From: G963663365 sp963663365
GTDB lineage: Bacteria; Hinthialibacterota; Hinthialibacteria; Hinthialibacterales; G963663365
Assembly (NCBI GenBank): GCA_963663365.2
Contig: CAXXIH010000008.1
Span: forward strand, 1,054,001-1,118,000
Length of the DNA stretch: 64,000 nt
Reading direction: 5' to 3'
Position numbers and translations under genes: made by a program. Positions 14,875-24,038 of this stretch are shown piece after piece. The notes beneath the pieces are model-generated. The model was not told the DNA's origin. It worked only from the letters and a program-made list of their open reading frames with translations, and made no database searches. How positions within the stretch are numbered: the stretch's first letter is position 1; each line of letters starts with the position of its first letter.

Positions 14875-17070
14875 ATGAAATCATTTGCCCAAGCCTGTTT
14901 AATTATTCTTTTCAGTTCGCCAATAGCCGTTCCGGTTTATGCCCTGGAACCGATAAGCGATGAGCCATTCCTGCAGGAGGCCGTTACGAAGGTCTTCGCC
15001 GGGAAAGAGATTCCCGGAGACGGAATCCTACGTATCGCCGTAGACAAAGACGGGCTGCTTTGGGCGGCGAACCGGTCAGGGCTTTATGCCGGACAATTTG
15101 GGAAAACTTTATCTCCTTATCCCTTTATTGAATTGAATCCAAACTCAGATGCTGCACACCCCCCGGTGCTGATTGCCGATACCCAAGGTTCCGGTCAGCT
15201 TCTTTATGCTTCGGGCAACCTTATCTATCTGATTCAGCCGGGTTCTCAGCCGATCAAAATCGAAGCGCCGCAGGATTTTGGAACAGCAACCGATGCAGCG
15301 ATTCCGGATCGAAATCGAATACTGGTGAGCAGCACCGGCGGATTATGGATTTCCAATGGAAACCGCCTTGAACGCGTTCCTAATTCCATATCGTCACAGT
15401 TCAATGCTGTGGCTGCGGGTAGTGGCTCAATTTTTTATGCCGCAACTTCAGAGGCTGTATATGCATTCGATTCCAAACAAGTGCGCCATTGGTGGGTCGG
15501 CGGACAAATCGACAAGCCGGCTACGGATTTGGCAGTGAAAAAAGACGGAACCTTGTTGGTTGGTCACTTGGAGGGAGTCAATATTTTGTCTCCCGATGGT
15601 CTTTGGAGCCGCTGGGGAATCCGGGAACGGATTCCATATCATGAAGTGACCAGCCTGTTGACCGGAAAAGATGGCGATGTCTGGATCGGCACAACCCAAG
15701 GCCTAATCCGCAAACGGCAAGACGTTTGGGACTACGATCAGGGTGGCCGATGGATGTGTTCGAACGGTGTGACGGGAATCGCCATCAACGGTGATGATGT
15801 TTATGTGGCTTCTGATCAGGGCGTGGCAAAAATCGCATTCGTACCAACAACCTTGGAGAAAAAAGCGGCGCATTACGATGAAATCACACGGAAACGGCAT
15901 TGGCGCCATGGTTTGGTTTCCGATAGCAGATTGCGCGAACCGAATAACCTCGAGAGTTCATTTACACACGATAACGACAATGATGGATTATGGACTTCGA
16001 TTTATCTTGCCGCACAATGTTACCGGTATGCCGTAACCAAGGATGCGGACGCATTGCAGCAAGCCAAAGCCTGCTTTGCGGCTATGGAACGATTGGAGAC
16101 CATTAATGGGCGCCCCGGTTTCATCTCACGTTCGTATCTTGGCCCTGAGGAGACTGTACCCAAGAAAGGCGAATGGCATCCCTCGCCGGTAGAGCAAGGC
16201 TGGTACTGGAAAGCCGACACATCATCCGACGAATACGCGGGCCACGCCTTTGTATATCCGCTCTATTACGATTTGATTGACGATGATGCGGAACGCGCCA
16301 AAGCCAAAGATCTTATGGCCCGAATCTTGGACCACATCATCGCGCATGATTACACACTTACCGATCTGGATGGGAAACCTACGCGGTGGGGCGTTTGGAC
16401 ACCTGAAAAACTCAACGAAACGCAATCCTGGGCGTATGAACGTGGTCTCAATTCGCTCCAAATCATTTCCGCTTTAACATGCGGCTATCATATGACCGGT
16501 AATCCCAAGTATCTCGAACATAAACGTAAATTAATCGTCGAATACGGATACGCAGATAATATCCTCAACCAAAAGATGACCTATCCTCCGGAAGAAAACC
16601 ATTCCGACGACGAGCTGGCCTTTCTGCCTTATTACGGTCTATTGAAATACGAAACGGATCCCGCTCTCAAAGAAATTTGGAAAAAGAGCATTCACCGGAG
16701 TTGGGAAGCACAACGGCAGGAAAAGGCCTCGCTTTGGGAATTTATTTATGGATCAGCAGAAAACGACGATTTTAACCTGCCCGGGGCTGTAGAAACATTA
16801 CGCAATTGGCCTTTGGATTTGCGTACTTGGGGCGTCGATGTACTCGGACGAACCGATACGACAACGGATCAGGTTCCGGACCGTTTCGGAAGGCCGCAGG
16901 TTCTCGAAATTCTCCCTGTAGATGAAAGACCGGTTGCTAAGTGGAACTCAAATCCATATAGCGGAGGCAGCACTCAATGGGACGCGCATGAAGAAGAAGA
17001 CGGGGGCGCGTTTTTACTTCCCTATTGGATGGCACGCTATTACGGCTGGATTGTGAGTCCGAATAATTAA
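14875..17070 (+). CDS. Secreted propeller plus alpha/alpha-toroid protein of unknown function
   Basis: 731 residues with a signal peptide (about 1-23, MKSFAQACLIILFSS...). Residues about 30-320 are repeats of the two-component-regulator propeller type, seen in 'GILRIAVDKDGLLWAANRSG' and 'SLLTGKDGDVWIGTTQGLI'. Residues about 335-731 look like a six-hairpin (alpha/alpha) toroid as in many glycoside hydrolases, epimerases and lyases, rich in Trp and Tyr, with HPSPVEQGWYWKAD, DEYAGHAFVYPLY and TRWGVWTPEKLN. No catalytic family could be named. The likely role is binding and processing of an extracellular sugar polymer. The start ATG at 14875 has no strong ribosome binding site. No neighbour shares its transcript. 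Confidence 0.7.
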   Translation: MKSFAQACLIILFSSPIAVPVYALEPISDEPFLQEAVTKVFAGKEIPGDGILRIAVDKDGLLWAANRSGLYAGQFGKTLSPYPFIELNPNSDAAHPPVLIADTQGSGQLLYASGNLIYLIQPGSQPIKIEAPQDFGTATDAAIPDRNRILVSSTGGLWISNGNRLERVPNSISSQFNAVAAGSGSIFYAATSEAVYAFDSKQVRHWWVGGQIDKPATDLAVKKDGTLLVGHLEGVNILSPDGLWSRWGIRERIPYHEVTSLLTGKDGDVWIGTTQGLIRKRQDVWDYDQGGRWMCSNGVTGIAINGDDVYVASDQGVAKIAFVPTTLEKKAAHYDEITRKRHWRHGLVSDSRLREPNNLESSFTHDNDNDGLWTSIYLAAQCYRYAVTKDADALQQAKACFAAMERLETINGRPGFISRSYLGPEETVPKKGEWHPSPVEQGWYWKADTSSDEYAGHAFVYPLYYDLIDDDAERAKAKDLMARILDHIIAHDYTLTDLDGKPTRWGVWTPEKLNETQSWAYERGLNSLQIISALTCGYHMTGNPKYLEHKRKLIVEYGYADNILNQKMTYPPEENHSDDELAFLPYYGLLKYETDPALKEIWKKSIHRSWEAQRQEKASLWEFIYGSAENDDFNLPGAVETLRNWPLDLRTWGVDVLGRTDTTTDQVPDRFGRPQVLEILPVDERPVAKWNSNPYSGGSTQWDAHEEEDGGAFLLPYWMARYYGWIVSPNN

Positions 17071-17107
17071 CCAAGATCGTCCTAGAAAAACCGGGCGATC
17101 AAACGGC

Positions 17108-17731
17108 TCATGAACCGCCCATGGCCGGAGCCTGAATGCCGCCGCCATAGCGCACAATATCGCCATAACTGGTCAATCCATTGGAGGGGTGATAGATATG
17201 CACATTCGCCGCATCTACACCTAAATCCTGAAGATAAACATTTAGCGGCCAATGGACACCACCCGAATCTACTTTGTCCGGTCCATGGGATGTCATTCCA
17301 TAGCCTTTCGGAATTTCTCCCAGTTGGTTTTTAAAGTATGAATTGCCCCATGCGCCGTGGTAGTTCACATACACATACATGGGGTGAGCCCCGCTATCGC
17401 CGTATGACTGCCACCATTTTCTATCAACAAACGGATCGTCCATATCTACGGAAGCGATATAAGAAACCGGAGTCGTCAATTCAACACAATTTCCGATGTG
17501 GTTGGCGGTGTCGAAACGGCTATTGTTCTTTGGCCACGGGTAATTGTTCTGATCAAGTTGATAACTATCAATCGCAACCGACAATGACCGCAATTCGCTA
17601 CGGACTTTGGCGATTTTTGCTTTGGTCTGAGCATTTAGAAAATTGGGCACTGCTATTGCCGCAAGTATCCCAATAATGGCAACAACAATGAGAAGCTCTA
17701 TCAACGTAAAACCAACGGAGCGGTTCTTCAT
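17108..17731 (-). CDS. Type IV prepilin-like protein (pseudopilin) 3
   Basis: A 207-residue prepilin with leader MKNRSVG-FTLIELL, the standard Gly cleavage site, one N-terminal hydrophobic helix, NFLNAQTKAKIAK and the C-terminal YHPSNGLTSYGDIVRYGGG motif shared in outline with the two prepilins at the left end of the window. The globular part differs (an aromatic 'DRKWWQSYGDSG' region), so it is an older paralogue. It converges on the propeller-toroid gene across a 37-base gap. It may be a minor pseudopilin or a secreted-fibre subunit with its own partner specificity. Confidence 0.9.
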   Translation of the reverse strand: MKNRSVGFTLIELLIVVAIIGILAAIAVPNFLNAQTKAKIAKVRSELRSLSVAIDSYQLDQNNYPWPKNNSRFDTANHIGNCVELTTPVSYIASVDMDDPFVDRKWWQSYGDSGAHPMYVYVNYHGAWGNSYFKNQLGEIPKGYGMTSHGPDKVDSGGVHWPLNVYLQDLGVDAANVHIYHPSNGLTSYGDIVRYGGGIQAPAMGGS

Positions 17732-17818
17732 GATATTTACTTTCTAAAGACTAATTTTAGGCAACTTTAGTTGCCATAATAAGATTGCCTGAATTTGACT
17801 TTATTTGCAATCGGCTTT

Positions 17819-18814
17819 TCAGGGATGCACCGGCGAATGATTGCAAAAAACATGGAAGGCAAAGGCCGCATAGCCTGCTTCACGTAGAGCCTGCATCACT
17901 TCATTTTGGCGGTCCGGACAATAGGCCACCATGCTGCCGCCCCCGCCGATCTGTTTTGCACCAAGCGCTCCGGCCTCTTTCGCGATATCGCAAATCGGAG
18001 CCACAGCTTGGATCGACCTTTCCATCTGCAATCCCATCTGCAGAGATTCATTCATCAGATCGCCGATTCGTTTGTCATCACCGGTTTGGAGTGCGTCACG
18101 GCCTTCTTGAACGATGGCAATTACGCGCCGCATAGCCTGGTTGGCTTTAGAAGTCATATCATTCAGCCGCTGGCTTAGGGAGCGCTGAATACCGTCAACA
18201 TCCTGAATCTGCCCGGTATGTCCGACGACAATTGGAAGCCGGAATTGCTCGCCCAGGTTCTCAGATTGGCAACAAACGGACTGTTTACCGACCCGTAACG
18301 GCGTAACGCGAGAAGGAATTCCCGTCTCAATATAAGAGATTCCGCCGTATGCAATTGCATACGGATCGGTCCTTCCCGAGACAATCAGCAAATCGTGCCG
18401 CTCAATAACATGGGCCATCTCAGCAATATCGGCGGTCTTTAGCGCAAGATCGAAGGCCTGATTGAGACAACATATTGTGCCCACCAATAAAGCCGCCGAC
18501 GAGCCAAGCCCAACCCCGATTGGAATCCCGGAGTCAATTTCAATCTCGAAACCGGTATTCAACCGTGAAGCGAGGCGAAGGAAAACCGCAGAGACATATT
18601 TCAATGGAGTACTTAGATTGGGCCGCTCTCCCAAGCGATAAGTTTCCGTGCGTTTTGTGTTTCGGCTGACAACCACAACACGGTCGTCATTACGCATGGT
18701 AAATTCGAACTGCATCTGAGCAGAAATCGCCATCGCGATGCACGGCTGTTCGATCAGATCGCAGTAATCTCCAAAAAGGCAGATGCGGCCGGGGGTGTGA
18801 AGCGTAAAATTCAA
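17819..18814 (-). CDS. GHMP-family sugar kinase
   Basis: A 331-residue GHMP kinase with motif 1 TPGRICLFGDYCD (about residues 7-19), the ATP loop GVGLGSSAALL (about 100-110) and motif 3 GALGAKQIGGGGSMV (about 280-294). The family phosphorylates galactose, fucose, heptose phosphate, mevalonate and similar alcohols; the exact substrate is not evident. I start at TTG 18814, which has AGGAG eight bases upstream and puts the first residues directly before motif 1; the longer frame from 18871 has no such site. Glycosyltransferase genes lie directly upstream on the same strand, so a sugar-nucleotide or glycan-building role is likely. Confidence 0.85.
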   Translation of the reverse strand: MNFTLHTPGRICLFGDYCDLIEQPCIAMAISAQMQFEFTMRNDDRVVVVSRNTKRTETYRLGERPNLSTPLKYVSAVFLRLASRLNTGFEIEIDSGIPIGVGLGSSAALLVGTICCLNQAFDLALKTADIAEMAHVIERHDLLIVSGRTDPYAIAYGGISYIETGIPSRVTPLRVGKQSVCCQSENLGEQFRLPIVVGHTGQIQDVDGIQRSLSQRLNDMTSKANQAMRRVIAIVQEGRDALQTGDDKRIGDLMNESLQMGLQMERSIQAVAPICDIAKEAGALGAKQIGGGGSMVAYCPDRQNEVMQALREAGYAAFAFHVFCNHSPVHP

Positions 18815-18918
18815 ATTGCCGTTCTCCTGTCGCGGCGGGATATCACGGTTTTTCAACTTGCCCCAATGCAATCAAGTCCGCAAGCCCGGGGAATTCTATG
18901 AACATCAGTGCATACAAG

Positions 18919-19977
18919 TCAGGACAAATTAACACAACTGCAAACATCCAATGTCTTTGCAATATCATCCAAACCGGGTTTGCATTCACTCACTCTTTCG
19001 CGATGTTCGGTTGTATAGCCCCATGGTTCAGTCAACAGATCGGTAAACAAACCGGGGATTTCTGAGTCAGGCACTTTGCGCCGGGCTTGTACATTATCTC
19101 GTTTCAGCCGCCACATATCCAAGTTCGACCAAAACACTTGGATTCCGTTTAGTGTGGCATAGCCATCCGGCGATGCATCCGAAAGAGCCCGAACGCGGTC
19201 AAGTGATCGTTGTGACAGTAACGGTAAAAGCGGATCGAGATATCGGCCTTCAAGATTCTTATAAACGGTAGCTAGGCTATTGCGTTCGTAATAAATAGCC
19301 TTGCGGGCGTAATCGACTTCTGAGAGCGAAGCATGGCCCCGGTGAAAGACCTTTGAACGAGGCGCATAGCGAACGCCGTAACCGGCCAGATTGAGACGCC
19401 ATCCGAGATCGACATCTTCAAAAAGCATCTCATAATCCGAATCGAAGCCGCCGATTTCTAAAAAGATGTCGCGTTTCACAAGCATTGCGCCGCCGCACGC
19501 AAACAAAAGATCGCGTTCTTGGTTCGGATCTTTATCGCGCTCCGTCCATTGAAATCCTTTGCCCTCCAGATTGATCGTGCCGCCACAGAATTGCGTGGCA
19601 CTACCATCCCAATCCAATATCTGTGAAGAGACACAAACGCAATCGTGTTCCTCCGCAACGGCAAGCGCCTCAAGCAACCATGTAGGCTCAACATGCATAT
19701 CGTTATTCAGAAACGCCAACCATGGCGTTGTAGCCGAACGCGCGCACTCATTTAAAGCGCCTGCAAAAAAGCGATTTTCAGGCAATTCCAAAATACGAAC
19801 CCAGGGATGGTGATTACGGATAAAATCCCGGGAGCCATCCGTGGAGGCGTTATCAACAACAAGTGTTTGCGCAACCGGTCCCCGCGCATCCAATTCCGCC
19901 AAAGAGGGCAAAAGGTGCTGCAAATGACGCCATCCACCGTGATGCGGAATGGCTATGGTTACAGTGGGCTCGTTCAC
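18919..19977 (-). CDS. Family 2 glycosyltransferase (rhamnosyltransferase-like)
   Basis: A 352-residue GT-A enzyme. Residues 5-110 hold TVTIAIPHHGG, LVVDNASTDGSRD and the metal-binding LNNDMHVEP motif; FEDVDLGWRL (about 195) supplies the catalytic-site acidic residues. The pattern fits the rhamnosyl/galactosyl GT2 enzymes that build O-antigen or other surface polysaccharides. It starts with GTG, overlapping the previous gene's stop by 4 bases (GTGA), so the two glycosyltransferases are translationally coupled. The C-terminal 130 residues are helical without membrane segments, so it should be cytoplasmic or peripheral. Confidence 0.88.
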   Translation of the reverse strand: MNEPTVTIAIPHHGGWRHLQHLLPSLAELDARGPVAQTLVVDNASTDGSRDFIRNHHPWVRILELPENRFFAGALNECARSATTPWLAFLNNDMHVEPTWLLEALAVAEEHDCVCVSSQILDWDGSATQFCGGTINLEGKGFQWTERDKDPNQERDLLFACGGAMLVKRDIFLEIGGFDSDYEMLFEDVDLGWRLNLAGYGVRYAPRSKVFHRGHASLSEVDYARKAIYYERNSLATVYKNLEGRYLDPLLPLLSQRSLDRVRALSDASPDGYATLNGIQVFWSNLDMWRLKRDNVQARRKVPDSEIPGLFTDLLTEPWGYTTEHRERVSECKPGLDDIAKTLDVCSCVNLS

Positions 19978-21476
19978 AATCCGCTAATTCGTTTCACCCA
20001 ACGTTTGACTCTGCGCAGCAAAGAGGGGTTGCGCAAATGCCCATTTTGTTGTCTGCCATTGCCCGCAAATCCGGGACGGTCACTGGCCAGGGCTTCCACT
20101 TCATCACGCCGCGGAGGAGGCAGCCCCTCACCGGCCCGAACAACGGGATTGCCAATAAACGATTCCAAACGTTCATCGAGCGGTTCGGGAATATAATCGT
20201 CCGAAAGATGGGCCATACGGTCTTTGGCCCGCACCGGCTCAGACAGCCAGCGGAGCAATGGACGTGTGGTTTCATCAAAAGACCATGTGCGATACACATA
20301 CTCCTGCGCCCGTATCGCCATCCGGCGGCGTCCGGCGACATTTTGAGCCGCTGCTAAAATTGTCTCTGTCAGTCGTTCAGGCTCACCCGCGGGGACGCCA
20401 TAACAAAGTTTTTGAGTTGCAAGTATTCGGGAGATTTCCGTTGTAACCGTGGTAATTAACGGCAAACCGGCCTGCATCCATGAAAGAAACCGGTTACGGC
20501 TGCCCAACATCGACTCGGCAATATCCAGATCGACATTCAAGCCCAAATCGCATTCATAATAAGTGCTGGGCACATCTTCATTGGGAATCCACCCCAATAA
20601 ATGGTAACGATCCCGATAAGGCGAACGCTCCACAAATTTGGAGAACTGGTCGTATCCATCGTTATGGTGTTTGGGAATTGCCCCTCCGGTAACAACCAAA
20701 TGGATAAAGCGGTCACGCTCCATGGCGGCATCGACGGCACGGCACAAAGTATCAACATCGGCCCAGGTATTGAATCCGCCCGAACAAAGCAAAGCGGTAT
20801 CTCCCCTGTTCAAGACAGCACCACGCAATAATCGCTTACCTCGTACAGGCATCACATCGCCATCCGTGGCGCATGGAATCGTATGTACCAAATGATCTCC
20901 GATTCCCTTCCCTGTCAGCCGCCCAACAACGCCTAGTTGGCCGTATGTAGCGTAATTTTGCGATTCGCTGACACTCGAAAAGCGGTCTCCCCGTCGCAGA
21001 ATGGGAAGATACAAACGATGGAAAAAATCGAGCTGCTCATCACCGGCAAATACGGCCTTGGCCTGAACCTCGGCCAACAAATCGCCAAAGAGATCCAGCC
21101 ACATGGGTAGATCGGTAGGCAAACAGATGGCCAGTCCGCTGGTAATAGTCGAGCCCGCTGTCACCACCGCCTCCGGCTGGTGTTTCTGGATCAACTGCAT
21201 CAGCGTGGCTATATGCTTAAGCCGGTTCTTTTCGTTTGGCTCAGAAAGAGGGATATGAGTCACATTGCCCCAATGAGAGGGTGGCGCGCTGTATTCGATA
21301 GACAGAGGCTCCTGGCCGCGGCCGAACTCAAAGGTGACCAGCAACACCTCATGCCCGGCTTTAAGCATGGGCAATAAAAACTGCCAGGTGCGAATACCAA
21401 AACCATAAAGCGAACGGCTGCGGTAATTCGGCAGAGGCCCCACACCAAGCAACATGACTTTGTTCTTTTTTCTCAT
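19974..21476 (-). CDS. Family 4-like (GT-B) glycosyltransferase
   Basis: A 500-residue GT-B protein. The N-terminal Rossmann half opens with KVMLLGVGPLPNYRSRS, including a glycine-rich donor-side loop. The C-terminal half has LLCSGGFNTWADVDTLC, HLLGWIPNEDVPSTYYECD and 'ESMLGSRNRFLSWMQAGLP', as expected for GT1/GT4-type transferases. The end (about 415-500) is hydrophilic. I use the ATG at 21476; the longer frame adds only Cys-rich residues with no ribosome binding site. It is the first gene of a coupled pair with the GT2 gene and probably works in the same surface glycan pathway. Acceptor and donor sugars are unknown. Confidence 0.82.
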   Translation of the reverse strand: MRKKNKVMLLGVGPLPNYRSRSLYGFGIRTWQFLLPMLKAGHEVLLVTFEFGRGQEPLSIEYSAPPSHWGNVTHIPLSEPNEKNRLKHIATLMQLIQKHQPEAVVTAGSTITSGLAICLPTDLPMWLDLFGDLLAEVQAKAVFAGDEQLDFFHRLYLPILRRGDRFSSVSESQNYATYGQLGVVGRLTGKGIGDHLVHTIPCATDGDVMPVRGKRLLRGAVLNRGDTALLCSGGFNTWADVDTLCRAVDAAMERDRFIHLVVTGGAIPKHHNDGYDQFSKFVERSPYRDRYHLLGWIPNEDVPSTYYECDLGLNVDLDIAESMLGSRNRFLSWMQAGLPLITTVTTEISRILATQKLCYGVPAGEPERLTETILAAAQNVAGRRRMAIRAQEYVYRTWSFDETTRPLLRWLSEPVRAKDRMAHLSDDYIPEPLDERLESFIGNPVVRAGEGLPPPRRDEVEALASDRPGFAGNGRQQNGHLRNPSLLRRVKRWVKRISGL

Positions 21477-21526
21477 ACAACAAGCGTAGCATGCCACCCG
21501 GCGCCGTTGGAGCGCCTCCCCAAAAT

Positions 21527-22669
21527 CTACGGCTCCAAATGGGGAACTTGGTTGAGATAGCCTTGCTTGAGACTTGTCCGGAGCGCCTGGGTAGTGTCGA
21601 GGGGAATGGCCGGGCCGGAAAGTTTACTTTCAAGGTAAACACCATTTAGCCGGTAAACCAAATGCTCGGGCGCTTCGAACCGGACCAACTGAATCTCATC
21701 GGGCTTTTCCGTGCAAGTTGTCTTATAGAGCAGTTTGGGCGTTGGAACCTCAACGGGATTAGAAGAGACTTCGGCTCCAAGAAGACTCTCTCCAGCAACG
21801 GGAGTAGGCGGCGGGGACCAATTTTCCGGCATTTGGTCAGTCCAATGGAAGATTGGTAAGCCGAGGGTGTTTCCCATGCTGGTAGGAGGATAACTGCGCC
21901 TGAGGTATCCCCATTCATCCCGCTCTAACCGGAGATATCGTGTATACGCGATTTGGCCACTACGCAGCATAACTATAGCAAAACCTGGTCCCTCGATTGC
22001 AAAATCTAATTCTCTTCCGGTTTCAATAAGCGGCTCTTGGATTTCATCATCAACGCCATCGAATACTGAGATTTCAAACTTCGGCAAATTTGAATTTTCA
22101 TCTGAATGTTCTTCATTCTTCTCAAGCACATAGCCTTGTAAGATCAAACCTGCTCCTTGCTGTTCCGGCATGACGAGTATCGGAGAACCGCTTGATTCCG
22201 TTTCCAATAAAAAACCGTCGGGGTCGTAAACCAGGCCATCGGGATTCTGAAACATCGCCAGTTGGATCTGCCCGCAGCTGGTGGGTGAATCGGAATAATC
22301 TCTAACAACGACTTCAACAATACCATCATCATAAACAGTGATTTTGCTGAAATCCGGCTGAATGGTGATCGGCGGATCGAGCCGCGCGCCATTGGGACTC
22401 ACAAGTTCGCCCGTTTCACTTAATGACAGATTCGAGCAACGGCTATAGACCGTCTGGCCATCATCGCGTTGGAAACAGAAATAGCCACGTCCCAGAATCG
22501 CCAAGTCAAACGGCCGGTCCGTCTTTAACAGGGTAATGGGCAGATAATCCGGATGGTGATAATAGACACGTTGAACACGTGTAAAGTGATGAAAGCCAAG
22601 TCCAAATGCGGCTCCGAAGAGCGTTCCTGCCACAAATCCCCAAATAAAAGTTCGGTGTGGTGAACTCAT
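21527..22669 (-). CDS. Membrane-anchored protein with two FlgG-like (flagellar rod/hook) domains
   Basis: 380 residues: a short cytoplasmic start, one transmembrane helix (about 9-28), then two units resembling the FlgG/FlgE core. Unit 1 (about 54-184) has DLAILGRGYFCFQRDDGQTV, 'YSRCSNLSLSETGELVSPNG', GQIQLAMFQNPDGL and LETESSGSPI, in the order seen in FlgG. Unit 2 (about 221-375) repeats LDFAIEGPGFAIVMLRSGQI, DEIQLVRFEAPEHLV and LESKLSGPAIP. True rod proteins have no such anchor, one unit, and N/C-terminal helices for polymerising; these are missing. The ATG at 22669 follows GGAGGGAAG. No flagellar gene is nearby. Function is unknown; a periplasmic envelope role is inferred. Confidence 0.75.
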   Translation of the reverse strand: MSSPHRTFIWGFVAGTLFGAAFGLGFHHFTRVQRVYYHHPDYLPITLLKTDRPFDLAILGRGYFCFQRDDGQTVYSRCSNLSLSETGELVSPNGARLDPPITIQPDFSKITVYDDGIVEVVVRDYSDSPTSCGQIQLAMFQNPDGLVYDPDGFLLETESSGSPILVMPEQQGAGLILQGYVLEKNEEHSDENSNLPKFEISVFDGVDDEIQEPLIETGRELDFAIEGPGFAIVMLRSGQIAYTRYLRLERDEWGYLRRSYPPTSMGNTLGLPIFHWTDQMPENWSPPPTPVAGESLLGAEVSSNPVEVPTPKLLYKTTCTEKPDEIQLVRFEAPEHLVYRLNGVYLESKLSGPAIPLDTTQALRTSLKQGYLNQVPHLEP

Positions 22670-22722
22670 CTTCCCTCCATCCCGCGCAGTTAATCCGGCC
22701 GCCATACGCGGCCTGAGTCTCT

Positions 22723-23142
22723 TTATCCCGGTAGATTCCGTCCGGTGCTGGTCAAAACCACCTTGCCGTGTTTTACACCCCGTGTGCCGATCAATCGCTC
22801 GGCAAAACTGCGTACCCTTCCGGCATTGCCTTTAACAACAATCACTTCAAGACAGTGATCGTGGTCAAGGTGAACGTGCATCGACGATAATACCAAGTGA
22901 TGGTCGTCATGTCCCAAACGTGTCAGTTTATCCGAGAGTTCGCGGACGTTGTGGTCATAGACAACAGTAACTGAACCAACGACGTCTTCATCTTCTTCGA
23001 TCTCACGCTCTACAAGTTCGGCTCGAATCAAATCCCGTAATGCTTCCGAACGATTGCTATAGCCTTTATCCGCAATCAGGCGGTCGAATCGTTCCAACAG
23101 CTGCTCGGAAATCGAAACCCCAAAACGTACGGCCTGAGACAT
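22723..23142 (-). CDS. nikR: Nickel-responsive transcriptional regulator NikR
   Basis: A 139-residue NikR. Residues 1-45 form the ribbon-helix-helix DNA-binding domain (RFGVSISEQLLERFD, NRSEALRDLIR); residues 55-135 form the ACT-like nickel domain. By alignment the nickel ligands are His78, His89, His91 and Cys97 in MHVHLDHDHCLEV. With nickel bound the family represses nickel uptake genes. None of those is in the window, so its targets lie elsewhere or it regulates a neighbour. The ATG at 23142 is the natural start. It ends 53 bases before the FlgG-like gene on the same strand. Confidence 0.95.
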   Translation of the reverse strand: MSQAVRFGVSISEQLLERFDRLIADKGYSNRSEALRDLIRAELVEREIEEDEDVVGSVTVVYDHNVRELSDKLTRLGHDDHHLVLSSMHVHLDHDHCLEVIVVKGNAGRVRSFAERLIGTRGVKHGKVVLTSTGRNLPG

Positions 23143-23261
23143 TTATTTCTCACTTTCTATGGCTTATTTGAGAGGGATCAACAAACCGGAACGGCAAAAA
23201 ATAAGAACGCGCATCGCGGATAATCCAACCATGCGGCAACCCGATCTCCATAATTCTATCA

Positions 23262-23873
23262 TCATTTCTTGATGGCTTCAGCAGCACCGATTTTTCCCAT
23301 AAAGGCAACGGGTTGGCTGTTCATTTCTAAGCCCACCGCGCGGAACAATTCCGCCATCGGATAAAATGTATGCCGGACAGACTCAACCGATTTGATGAAG
23401 ATTCTATCGCTGACACCGGGATTCTCGGATCGCCAATAATCAACCACACGCACCAAGCCTCCGGGTTTGCATACTCGGACCATCTCCCGCAGAGCCTGGT
23501 GAGCATGATCCATCCCCGTAAGGGCAGCCGTAGAAATAACCGCATCGAAGGTATTTTCAGGATAGGGAAGAATATAGGCCGATCCTTTGGTGAAGTGCCC
23601 GTTACGTTCCGGTCCCCCAAAACGATCTTGCGCTTTTAGCAGCATTTTTTGGCAATAATCCAAACCAACTGCATCCAGACCGCGTGAACGAGCCATTTCG
23701 GTCAACGCACCCGTTCCACAAGCAACATCCAGAAGTCGGCACGGCGCTTCAAGATCTCGCAACGCCGCTTCGTAGATGCGCCGCCAGCCAAATAACATCA
23801 TCGTTCCGTCATAAAACGGCGCCCAATATTCATAAAACCATGCGCCAAACGGATTCCCTTTGCGATCTACCAC
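23262..23873 (-). CDS. Class I SAM-dependent methyltransferase (UbiE/MenG-like)
   Basis: A 203-residue methyltransferase. Motif I LLDVACGTGALTEMAR (about 47-62) binds SAM, the acidic GLDYCQKML follows, and FDAVISTAALTGMDH (about 108-122) with 'VCKPGGLVRVVDYW' completes the Rossmann core. The layout resembles quinone or lipid methyltransferases of the UbiE type, but the substrate is not set by the sequence. It starts with GTG at 23873 and lies 119 bases upstream of nikR on the same strand. It is at the head of this strand's run. Confidence 0.85.
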   Translation of the reverse strand: MVDRKGNPFGAWFYEYWAPFYDGTMMLFGWRRIYEAALRDLEAPCRLLDVACGTGALTEMARSRGLDAVGLDYCQKMLLKAQDRFGGPERNGHFTKGSAYILPYPENTFDAVISTAALTGMDHAHQALREMVRVCKPGGLVRVVDYWRSENPGVSDRIFIKSVESVRHTFYPMAELFRAVGLEMNSQPVAFMGKIGAAEAIKK

Positions 23874-24038
23874 GACTGCGAATTAACCTTTCCGGACGCG
23901 ATGCCACACCCAATTGGGGAATTAGACTGCGCTCATGATACACCAACTTGGCCCAATCTTACCATCCCCTGTTCGGTAAGATGCCCTAACAATTCAAATT
24001 CAATAATGTATTAAAAATACATAGAATCCCGCGGGATT

